Origin: Cellulomonas fengjieae
GTDB taxonomy: Bacteria > Actinomycetota > Actinomycetes > Actinomycetales > Cellulomonadaceae
NCBI RefSeq assembly: GCF_018388465.1
Contig: NZ_CP074404.1
Span: 3,720,001-3,784,000, forward strand
Length of the DNA: 64,000 nucleotides
Direction of reading: 5' to 3'
Shown piece after piece: positions 16,130 through 22,449 of the stretch. The translations under genes and the position numbers were made by a program. Under the pieces are notes generated by a model. The model saw nothing but the letters and a program-made list of their open reading frames with translations, was not told where the DNA came from and searched no databases. How positions within the stretch are numbered: position 1 is the first letter of the stretch; each line of letters begins with the position of its first letter.

Positions 16130-18673
16130 ATGCCCGCGACGCCTGCCAGTCACGCGGCGGACGGCGCCGCGGCTGCCGACGCCGTGCTGCCCGACCCTGT
16201 CCTGGGGACACCCGGCTCCTCGCCGAGCACCGAGGGCATCACCATCGAGGACATCCCGACGGTCCGGGTCCACCACCCCAGCGACCTGCTCGGCACCGTG
16301 CTGTCCCTGCTCGGGGTCGTGCTGGTGCTCATGCTCGCCACGTACGCGCACAACACCACGAGCGGTGTCGCCGAGGACGTCCAGGGGTTCGCCACCTTCC
16401 TCCAGCAGATCCTGTTCGTGCCGGTGTCCCTGCTCGAGGGGTTCGTCATCCTGGCGGTCCCGGTGGCCGTCATCACCGAGCTCGCGTTCCGACGCCTGGG
16501 CCGGCAGCTGCTCGAGGGCATGGCCGCCGCGCTCGCCGCGCTGGTCCTGAACGAGGTCGCCCGCTGGGCCATCGAGACGTTCGGGTCCGCCGAGCTGATG
16601 ATCGGGATGTCCATCCGGTCCGACGGCCGCTGGGTGGTCACCCTCCCCGCGTACGTCGCCCTGCTCGTCGGGCTGCTCACGGTGGTCGGTCCGCGCGGCC
16701 GCCGCCGGACCGTCACCTGGTCGTGGAACCTCATCTGGTTCGCCGCCGGCGTGCTGCTCATCACGGCCGGCGTCTCGCTGCCGGGCCTCATCGTCTCCCT
16801 GCTGATCGGGCGCGTGGCGGGCCTCGGGATCCGGTACCTGTCCGGCGTGCAGTCGGAGCGCGCGTACGGGTCGAGCCTGGTCAACGGCGTGCGCCGGGCG
16901 GGGTTCGAGCCCGTCCGGCTGAGCCGGGTGGCCGACACGACCACCGACGAGGTGGACCCGCAGCGGGCGGCTCGGCTCGACGGCGACGCCGCCGCCCGCG
17001 CGCTGACCCGTTCCACCGACCACCGCGTCTACGAGCTCACCACCGCCGACGGCGAGAACCTGGACCTCGTGGTCATCGATGGCGACCGCCAGGTGGTGGG
17101 CATGCTCACCCGGCTGTGGCGCTCGCTGCGGCTGCGCGGGATCGAGGGTCGCTCCGTCGTGTCGCTGCGGCAGGCGGCCGAGCGGACCGCGCTCCTGTCC
17201 TACGCAGCGCGTGCGGCCGGCGTGCTGACCCCCAAGCTGCTCAGCATCGCCGAGGCGGACGACTCGATGCTGCTGGTCCAGGAGCGCCCGGGCCACGCGG
17301 TCCCGCTGAGCGACCTCGACGACGAGGAGCTGACCGACGAGCTCCTGCGGGAGATCTGGGCGCAGCTCCAGCTCGCGCACGACGCGGGCATCGCGCACCG
17401 GTCGCTGACCAGCGACGTGCTGCTGGTGGAGATGGTCGTCGGGCGACCCGTCGTCTGGCTGACCAGCTGGGAGCAGGGCGACGTGGCGTCGACCGAGCTC
17501 GCCCGGCGGATGGACGTGACGCAGCTCGTCGCGATGCTCGCCCTGCGGGTGGGGGCCACACGCGCGCTGGACTCGGCCGCCGCCGTCGTGCCGCCCGAGC
17601 ACGTGGCCGCGATCGGCCCCCTGCTGCAGATGATCGCGCTGCCGCGGCAGACCCGCGACGAGATGCGCGCGAACAAGAAGGTGCTCGCGGAGCTGCGCTC
17701 GGCCCTCGTCGCCCGGCTGCCCGAGGCCGACGTCGAGCCGCAGCAGCTGGTCCGCTTCGGGGCCCGCACCGTGCTCACGATCGTCGTGCCCATCGTCGCC
17801 ATCGTCTTCGTGATCACCAGCGTCAACGTCAACCAGATCACCTCCGCGCTCGCGACGGGCGACTGGCGCTGGACGGTGGTGTCCTTCCTGCTCGGCCTGC
17901 TCACCCTCCTCGGCGCCGCCCTGGCCTTCGTCGCGTTCTCCCCGGTCAAGCTGCCCGTCTGGCGGGCGACCCTGGTGCAGACGGCCGCGACGTTCGTCGG
18001 GCTCGCCGCTCCCGCCGGCATCGGGCCGGCCGCCCTGAACCTGCGGATGCTGACCAAGCGCGGGGTGTCCACCACGCTCGCGGCCGCGACGGTCGCCCTC
18101 GTCCAGGTCAGCCAGTTCGTCGTGACGCTCGGCCTGCTCCTGGTGCTCACGATCGTGTCGGGGAACAACGAGTCGTCCCTGCCGGTGTCGCCGGCAGTGC
18201 TCCTGGTCATCGGCATCGCGGCCGCCCTGGTCGCCTCCACCCTCCTCGTTCCCAAGGTCCGGCAGTGGGTGCTCACCAAGACCATGCCGATGCTGCGCCA
18301 GACGTGGCCGCGGCTCATCGAGGTGCTCGGACAGCCGTGGCGGCTGGCGCTCGCCGTCGGCGGGAACCTGCTGATGACCCTCGGGTTCATCTTCGCGTTC
18401 GACGCCAGCCTGGCCGCCTTCGGCCAGGACGCCACCCTCATCCAGGTCGCGCTGGTCTACCTGGCGGGGAACACCGCCGGCGCGCTGATCCCGACGCCCG
18501 GCGGGATGGGAACCATCGAGCTGGCCCTGGCCGGCACGCTGACCAGCATCACCGGCATCAACCCCGGTATCGCGACGTCGATCGCGGTGCTGTTCCGCGT
18601 AGCCACGTACTGGCTGCGCATCCCGATCGGCTGGGCGGCCATGCGGTACCTGCAGAAGTCCGGCGAGCTCTAG
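16130..18673 (+). CDS. LPG-synthase-like/flippase-type membrane protein with kinase-like domain
   Basis: A large 847-residue protein in three parts. Residues about 50-240 hold six membrane helices. Residues about 240-530 are soluble and read like a degenerate protein-kinase/phosphotransferase fold (ERTALLSYAARAAGVLTPKLLSIAEADDSMLLVQERPGHAVPL, LQLAHDAGIAHRSLTSDVLLV, where the usual HxD catalytic Asp is Ser). Residues about 540-847 are an eight-helix UPF0104/LPG_synthase_TM domain (GLAAPAGIGPAALNLRMLTKRGVS, PTPGGMGTIELALAG). The TM family includes MprF-type lipid modifiers and flippases; the exact substrate is unknown. Confidence 0.85.
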   Translation: MPATPASHAADGAAAADAVLPDPVLGTPGSSPSTEGITIEDIPTVRVHHPSDLLGTVLSLLGVVLVLMLATYAHNTTSGVAEDVQGFATFLQQILFVPVSLLEGFVILAVPVAVITELAFRRLGRQLLEGMAAALAALVLNEVARWAIETFGSAELMIGMSIRSDGRWVVTLPAYVALLVGLLTVVGPRGRRRTVTWSWNLIWFAAGVLLITAGVSLPGLIVSLLIGRVAGLGIRYLSGVQSERAYGSSLVNGVRRAGFEPVRLSRVADTTTDEVDPQRAARLDGDAAARALTRSTDHRVYELTTADGENLDLVVIDGDRQVVGMLTRLWRSLRLRGIEGRSVVSLRQAAERTALLSYAARAAGVLTPKLLSIAEADDSMLLVQERPGHAVPLSDLDDEELTDELLREIWAQLQLAHDAGIAHRSLTSDVLLVEMVVGRPVVWLTSWEQGDVASTELARRMDVTQLVAMLALRVGATRALDSAAAVVPPEHVAAIGPLLQMIALPRQTRDEMRANKKVLAELRSALVARLPEADVEPQQLVRFGARTVLTIVVPIVAIVFVITSVNVNQITSALATGDWRWTVVSFLLGLLTLLGAALAFVAFSPVKLPVWRATLVQTAATFVGLAAPAGIGPAALNLRMLTKRGVSTTLAAATVALVQVSQFVVTLGLLLVLTIVSGNNESSLPVSPAVLLVIGIAAALVASTLLVPKVRQWVLTKTMPMLRQTWPRLIEVLGQPWRLALAVGGNLLMTLGFIFAFDASLAAFGQDATLIQVALVYLAGNTAGALIPTPGGMGTIELALAGTLTSITGINPGIATSIAVLFRVATYWLRIPIGWAAMRYLQKSGEL

Positions 18674-18680
18674 ACAGCCG

Positions 18681-18713
18681 TCCGGGCCGGCACCTGAGCG
18701 GTACCGGCCCGGA
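18681..18713. terminator. Bidirectional terminator
   Basis: TCCGGGCCGG at 18681-18690 pairs perfectly with 18704-18713; the 13-base loop can add inner ACC/GGT pairing. It sits between the convergent LPG-synthase-like and SHOCT genes. Confidence 0.75.
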
Positions 18714-18721
18714 ACGGGGTG

Positions 18722-19102
18722 TCAGGCGAGTGCCTTGGCCTTGAGCTGGGCGTACTCGTCCGCGTCGATCGCACCGGAATCGAGAAGTGCCTTGGCGTCC
18801 GCGATGTGCTCCGCCGGCGACTTGCCTGCGGCCACCTCGCGGATGTAGGAGTCCGTCTCCGACTTGGCCTCCTGGATGGCCTTGACCTGCCGCTCCGCCA
18901 TCCCATTGCCACGCGCGATCACGTAGACGAGGGCGGTGAGGAACGGGAAGATCACCAGCGCGATGATCCAGAGAGCTTTCCACCAGCCGCTGAGCTCGCG
19001 GTCACGGAAGAGGTCGCTGAGGATCTGGAAGAGGATCACGAGGTAGGCGAAGAACAGGAACCAGTAGATCAGCAGCAAGAACCACTGCCCGAAACTGTCC
19101 AT
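18722..19102 (-). CDS. Membrane protein with PLDc_N-like helices and C-terminal SHOCT domain
   Basis: A 126-residue protein. Two hydrophobic helices (FLLLIYWFLFFAYLVILFQIL, ALWIIALVIFPFLTALVYVIA) with DRELSGWWKALW between them match the PLDc_N (phospholipase D nuclease N-terminal) hairpin. It ends with a SHOCT motif (DAKALLDSGAIDADEYAQLKAKAL), a short helix pair often found at the C-terminus of bacterial membrane proteins. Role unknown; similar proteins are common in actinobacteria. The start has GGAGAGAAGG upstream, at about 5-8 bases. Confidence 0.85.
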   Translation of the reverse strand: MDSFGQWFLLLIYWFLFFAYLVILFQILSDLFRDRELSGWWKALWIIALVIFPFLTALVYVIARGNGMAERQVKAIQEAKSETDSYIREVAAGKSPAEHIADAKALLDSGAIDADEYAQLKAKALA

Positions 19103-19177
19103 GCGACCTTCTCTCCGAGGCAGCTCCCCCTGCTGGTAGCCGCTTCGCCGAGATTATCGCTGCCCAGGGCAGCACAA

Positions 19178-19206
19178 AAGCCCCACAGACCACGGTCCGG
19201 GGGCTT
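19178..19206 (-). terminator. Rho-independent-like terminator of riboswitch/48-aa unit
   Basis: AAGCCCC at 19178-19184 pairs with GGGGCTT at 19200-19206, with further ACC/GGT pairing inside. It lies 18 bases after the stop of the 48-codon ORF on the minus strand and closes that small transcription unit. Confidence 0.7.
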
Positions 19207-19223
19207 CTGTGAAAGGCGGTGGT

Positions 19224-19370
19224 TCAGGCGGCGGCGTGCTCCCGCTGGGCGGGCACCTGGTCCGCGGCACTGCGACGGGCGGCGATCCCGGCCCACGCCG
19301 TGAGGCGGATGGCGGGGAACACGGGGCTGGAGGCCTCGGACGGGTCTACTGAGTATCCACGCTGATCCAT
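19224..19370 (-). CDS. 48-residue unknown peptide under a c-di-GMP riboswitch
   Basis: Short ORF from ATG 19370 to TGA 19224. The peptide starts MDQRGYSVDPSEASSPVFP and goes on AIRLTAWAGIAARRSAADQV. It has no cysteine, no signal sequence and no membrane helix; the central AIRLTAWAGIAARR could form an amphipathic helix. No family recognised. Support for it being real is contextual: a c-di-GMP-I aptamer ends 18 bases before the ATG, AGGA lies 7 bases upstream, and a terminator follows the stop, making a one-gene unit. It could also be a leader peptide or decoy rather than the functional product. Confidence 0.6.
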   Translation of the reverse strand: MDQRGYSVDPSEASSPVFPAIRLTAWAGIAARRSAADQVPAQREHAAA

Positions 19371-19382
19371 GACGCTGTCCTG

Positions 19383-19470
19383 TCTGTTCGGTAGCCCGGC
19401 TGACCATGTAGGTCCCGTGGCTTTGCGTCCCCGCTTTGCAGAGGGTTTGCCGTTTTCGCTGACAAGTCCG
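19383..19470 (-). ncRNA. Cyclic di-GMP-I (GEMM-I) riboswitch
   Basis: On the minus strand the core reads GGCAAACC (19451-19444), a hairpin capped by the GNRA loop GCAA, then the invariant GGGACGCAAAGCC (19431-19419), a second hairpin (ACGGGACC...GGTCAGCCG) and GGGCTACCGA (19397-19388). These are the conserved blocks of the GEMM-I aptamer in the right order and spacing. By alignment to the Vibrio Vc2 aptamer, ligand-contacting G20, A47 and C92 correspond to bases 19450, 19423 and 19391 and are all kept. G rather than A at position 20 argues for c-di-GMP over cGAMP. The outer boundaries are approximate. The ATG follows after 18 bases. Confidence 0.85.
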
Positions 19471-19627
19471 ACATTAGAGCAACATGAGGGCACGGCGGAA
19501 GCGCGCGCAGTGACCAATACCGGACGCGCGTCCATTTTCACCCGCTCGGATGTATCTGCTGGGGCGCGTCCAACTTGCGTCGGGCAACTGACCATGTCAG
19601 ACGGCCAGCCCGCGCGGCCGGGCCGGG

Positions 19628-19816
19628 TCAGCGGCGGAGCGCCACCGCGGCGTCGAGGTGGGCGTCGCGCCGCTTCTCGTGGGCGCGCCGCTCGGTCTGC
19701 TGCCACGGCTCGAGCGGCTCGGGCACCCGACGGGCGAGGCGGGCCCGCGACGAGCGCAGGACGAGCCGGGGGATCGGGATGCGCAGGGTGTGAACCTCGT
19801 ACGTGAGGGCGACCAT
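19628..19816 (-). CDS. Small basic protein downstream of ArsR-type regulator
   Basis: A 62-residue, Arg-rich ORF starting at ATG 19816 one base after the regulator's stop (19818), so likely co-transcribed and coupled. Sequence begins MVALTYEVHTLRIPIPRLVL and then turns strongly charged (SSRARLARRVPEP, ERRAHEKRRDAHLDAAVALRR). No known domain recognised. The position tight behind the regulator supports expression; function unknown. Confidence 0.5.
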   Translation of the reverse strand: MVALTYEVHTLRIPIPRLVLRSSRARLARRVPEPLEPWQQTERRAHEKRRDAHLDAAVALRR

Positions 19817-19817
19817 G

Positions 19818-20429
19818 TCATGCCTCCGGACCTGGTGCGGGATCGGTGTGCAGATCGGGGCGGCTGGTGGCGAACCAGCGCATGAGCAGGGCTCCGGCGG
19901 GCCGGGCGGCCGCGTCCGTCACTCTGGCGATGTAGGGCTCGAACAGGGCACCGATGTCCCTCATCAGCGCCTCCGTCTCGTCGGGGGTGGCCCAGAACGC
20001 GTCCTTGGTCATCGCGGTGGGCAGCGGCCGGCCGGCGAGGTCCGCCCCGGCCCCGGCGCGCTCGTGCAGGAAGCTGATGAAGGCCTCGGCCTCCTGGCGC
20101 ACGGCCACCTCGGCGAGCTCGACGACGGCGACGAGGGAGCCGGGCACCGACTCGTCGGGGGCGAAGGGCTCCCCCCGCACGGTGGGCCGCCACGGGCGCT
20201 CACGGCCGCGGGGCTCGGCCGGCTCGATGAAGCCGTAGCGGGCCAGCAGGCGCAGGTGGAAGGAGCAGTTCGCCACCGTCTCACCCGTGTGCCTGGCGCA
20301 CTGCGTGGCCGTGGCCTCACCGACCCCGTCGAGGTAGTCGAGGAGCGCGAGCCGCAGGGGGTGCGCCAGGGCGCGCATGCGCTCGGGATCGCTCTGGGCA
20401 GGTCGGCCGGTCTGCTCGTGCGGGCTCAT
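19818..20429 (-). CDS. ArsR-type winged-helix transcriptional regulator
   Basis: A 203-residue regulator. The N-terminal winged helix is clear: MRALAHPLRLALLDYLDGVGEATATQCARHTGETVANCSFHLRLLARYGFIEPAE. The remaining 120 residues are helical with no recognised ligand domain; there is no ArsR metal box, so it is of the HTH_20 class that often controls MFS exporters. ATG 20429 is preceded by TATGGT (20436-20441, minus strand) at 6 bases, indicating a leaderless mRNA. Two TTGCGCAA palindromes further upstream are probable autoregulatory sites. Confidence 0.85.
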   Translation of the reverse strand: MSPHEQTGRPAQSDPERMRALAHPLRLALLDYLDGVGEATATQCARHTGETVANCSFHLRLLARYGFIEPAEPRGRERPWRPTVRGEPFAPDESVPGSLVAVVELAEVAVRQEAEAFISFLHERAGAGADLAGRPLPTAMTKDAFWATPDETEALMRDIGALFEPYIARVTDAAARPAGALLMRWFATSRPDLHTDPAPGPEA

Positions 20430-20455
20430 GTGACGACCATAGGACTCGCAACGAT

Positions 20456-20480
20456 CATTGCGCAATGGTCCTTGCGCAAG
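20456..20480. promoter_or_regulatory. Paired palindromic operators around TTGCGCAA
   Basis: Two perfect palindromes, CATTGCGCAATG (20456-20467) and CTTGCGCAAG (20471-20480), share the core TTGCGCAA with centres 14 bases apart. They lie 27-51 bases upstream of the ArsR-type gene, just behind its putative -10 (20436-20441). Confidence 0.65.
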
Positions 20481-20511
20481 TGTTGTTGTGAACCCGCCCG
20501 CCGCAGACACG

Positions 20512-20546
20512 GCGAAGGCCCCCACCGCCGTGGTGGGGGCCTTCGC
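20512..20546. terminator. Strong terminator hairpin after csbD
   Basis: GCGAAGGCCCCCACC (20512-20526) and its exact complement (20532-20546) make a 15-bp stem with a 5-base loop. It follows the CsbD stop on the minus strand at 19 bases and insulates the ArsR-type gene's promoter. Confidence 0.8.
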
Positions 20547-20565
20547 GCACTGCAGGACGGTCAGA

Positions 20566-20736
20566 TCACTTGAAGGCGTCCTTGATGTTCTCGCCGGCCT
20601 GCTTCACGTTCGCGCTGGCCTGGTCCTTCTTGCCCTCAGACTCGAGGCGCTCGTCGTCCGAAGCCTTGCCGGCCGCTTCCTTGGCCTTGCCCTTGGCTTC
20701 GTCCGCGGCGTTGCTGATCTTGTCGTCGAGACCCAC
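20566..20736 (-). CDS. CsbD-family stress protein
   Basis: A 56-residue, highly hydrophilic protein: GLDDKISNAADEAKGKAKEA and then AGKASDDERLESEGKKDQASANVKQAGENIKDAFK. This is the CsbD family, abundant in stressed or stationary cells (SigB regulon in Bacillus); biochemical function is not known. GTG 20736 with AAGGAG 8-10 bases upstream is preferred over longer in-frame starts because the family begins at this point. Monocistronic, with a strong terminator downstream. Confidence 0.85.
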   Translation of the reverse strand: MGLDDKISNAADEAKGKAKEAAGKASDDERLESEGKKDQASANVKQAGENIKDAFK

Positions 20737-20773
20737 CAGAACCACTCCTTCTCGGGTTGGGAACACCCAGACG

Positions 20774-21220
20774 CTACGACGCCGACCCGCCCCCCGCATC
20801 CGCAACAACCGCGTCCCTCAGGGCGCCGAGCACCTGCTCCCAGCTGGCGGTCGCGTGCTCCGCCTCCTGCGCGGAGCCGTTGCCGTCCTGCTCGAGCGTC
20901 ACCGTGGTCGCGCCGTCGTGCTCCTCGAACGTGAACGTCAGGTGGTGGTAGTTCTCCGGCTGGTCCGGCTGCCCGCTCATCGGCGAGTAGTGCGTGTAGT
21001 GCAGGCGCCGCGGGCGGTCGACCTCGAGGATCTCGCCGCGGTCCTGGAACGGCTTGCCGTCCCACTCGCCGTCGAACGTGATCGGCGCGCCGACCACGTA
21101 GGCGCTGGTGACCCGGGCGCCCATCATCCAGGTGGCCTCGGGATCGACCAGGGTGTCCCAGACGGCCCCCGCCGACGCCGGGATCTCGACGGCCGCGTGA
21201 GCGACGTGGTTCTCAGCCAC
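20774..21220 (-). CDS. SRPBCC (AHSA1-like) ligand-binding protein
   Basis: A 148-residue START-like fold protein. The pattern HAAVEIPASAGAVWDTLVDPEATWMMGARVTSAYVVGAPITFDGEWDGKPFQDRGEILEVDRPRRLHYTH and VTLEQDGNGSAQEAEHATASWEQVLGALRD is typical of Aha1/CalC-type domains, which bind hydrophobic ligands. Starts with GTG and overlaps the upstream DinB-like gene by 8 bases, so the two are one operon. Substrate unknown. Confidence 0.8.
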   Translation of the reverse strand: MAENHVAHAAVEIPASAGAVWDTLVDPEATWMMGARVTSAYVVGAPITFDGEWDGKPFQDRGEILEVDRPRRLHYTHYSPMSGQPDQPENYHHLTFTFEEHDGATTVTLEQDGNGSAQEAEHATASWEQVLGALRDAVVADAGGGSAS

Positions 21221-21803
21221 GACCGCCCCCGGTGACGCGGTACAGGTCGGTCAGCGTGAACACCTCGGACCCGTGGTGGATGATCTCGCGGTTGATGTGC
21301 TGGACCAGGTGGGCGAAGGGCGACTGCTGGTCGATCTCCGTGGCCTGGCTGAACCCGACGGTGAAGATGTCGTCGTCGGACATCTGCGCGATCCCGGCGC
21401 GCCAGAGGTCGGCGACCCGGGTCAGCTCGGCGACGGCCGGGCCGACCTCGCCCGAGTAGGTCAGGTCGGACCGACGCGCCCGGTGCTCCCCGAACGTCCA
21501 GTCGTAGCGCTCGGTGAGCACCTCGGTCAGGTGCGCCACCAGCCACGCGACCGTGCGCGGTCCGGGATGGTCGGGGCCCTCGGGCCACTCGACCACCCAC
21601 TCGCCGACACCGAACACGCGGGGTGCCGTCGACTCCGACCGGCGCCGCACGCTGAGGGCACCCGGCGCGGGCTCCCAGACGAACTCGGCCTGCGTCACCG
21701 TCTCCAGCCGCCGGCCCAGCTCCCACCAGGAGAACTCCAGCTGCCCGCGCACGACCGCGCGGGGGGTGGGCACCGTCAGGATCGACCAGTCGAAGTTCTC
21801 CAT
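21213..21803 (-). CDS. DinB-superfamily protein
   Basis: A 196-residue four-helix-bundle protein of the DinB/mycothiol-transferase type. Histidines expected to bind a divalent metal occur in AWLVAHLTEVLTERYDWTFGEH and LVQHINREIIHHGSEV. Family members include thiol-dependent transferases; in actinobacteria mycothiol is the usual thiol, so a detoxification role is plausible but inferred. ATG 21803 is 6 bases after a TAGGGT -10-like box (21810-21815, minus strand). Overlaps the SRPBCC gene. Confidence 0.8.
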   Translation of the reverse strand: MENFDWSILTVPTPRAVVRGQLEFSWWELGRRLETVTQAEFVWEPAPGALSVRRRSESTAPRVFGVGEWVVEWPEGPDHPGPRTVAWLVAHLTEVLTERYDWTFGEHRARRSDLTYSGEVGPAVAELTRVADLWRAGIAQMSDDDIFTVGFSQATEIDQQSPFAHLVQHINREIIHHGSEVFTLTDLYRVTGGGRG

Positions 21804-21834
21804 CTCGGCACCCTAGCGACGCCCGCCGACACGG

Positions 21835-22428
21835 TCAGTCGGTTGACCGCTCCGCGTCCGCGCTCTCCTCGCGCAGGCGCGGCTCGGTGCGGCGCCGCGG
21901 CGCGAACCCGGCCTTGTCGGCGTAGAAGGCGCGGACCTGGTCCATGTCCGCCCTGACGTCGCCGGTCATCTCGAGGGTCGGGCCCAGCCCTGCCGTCATC
22001 GTGGTGCGGTCGACGTACCCGAGCGTGACGGGCAGGCCCGTGGCGCGCGCGATCCGGTAGAACCCCGACTTCCAGCCCGATCCGCTCCGGCTGCCCTCGG
22101 GCGTCACCACCAGGTAGAACCGGTCGCCGCTGCGGATGCGGGACACCAGCTCGTCGACGAGCCCCGACGGGTTGTGGCGGTCGACCGGGATGCCGCCGAG
22201 TGCCCGCATGACGGGGCCGGCCGGGCCGCGGAAGAGCTGCTGCTTGCCGAGCCACCGGTACGTCAGGTCGTTCTCGCCCGCGATCGCGAGCATCAGCACG
22301 AAGTCCCAGTTGGACGTGTGCGGTGCACCGAGCACGATTCCCGCGCCGTCCGTCGGGAGCGGTTGGGTCACCAGCTCCCAGCGGCTGACGCGCCAGTACG
22401 CACGGGCGAGGGTTCTCTTCAGCGTCAC
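21835..22428 (-). CDS. 1-acyl-glycerol-3-phosphate acyltransferase family protein
   Basis: A 197-residue PlsC-like acyltransferase. The catalytic HX4D is in GAPHTSNWDFVLML, and the acceptor motif in VTPEGSRSGSGWKSGFYRIA. The short length and lack of an obvious N-terminal membrane anchor set it apart from housekeeping PlsC; it belongs to the small-subfamily members that use glycerophospholipid-like or other acceptors. GTG 22428 follows a TACGGT box by 6 bases, which suggests a leaderless mRNA. Acceptor specificity unknown. Confidence 0.82.
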   Translation of the reverse strand: MTLKRTLARAYWRVSRWELVTQPLPTDGAGIVLGAPHTSNWDFVLMLAIAGENDLTYRWLGKQQLFRGPAGPVMRALGGIPVDRHNPSGLVDELVSRIRSGDRFYLVVTPEGSRSGSGWKSGFYRIARATGLPVTLGYVDRTTMTAGLGPTLEMTGDVRADMDQVRAFYADKAGFAPRRRTEPRLREESADAERSTD

Positions 22429-22449
22429 CGCAGGACCGTACCTGAGGTC

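Noticed and set aside
18558..19407. Several antisense open frames opposite the SHOCT gene and riboswitch
   Set aside because: They lack start signals and recognisable domains and are explained by high GC content in the third codon position of the real genes.
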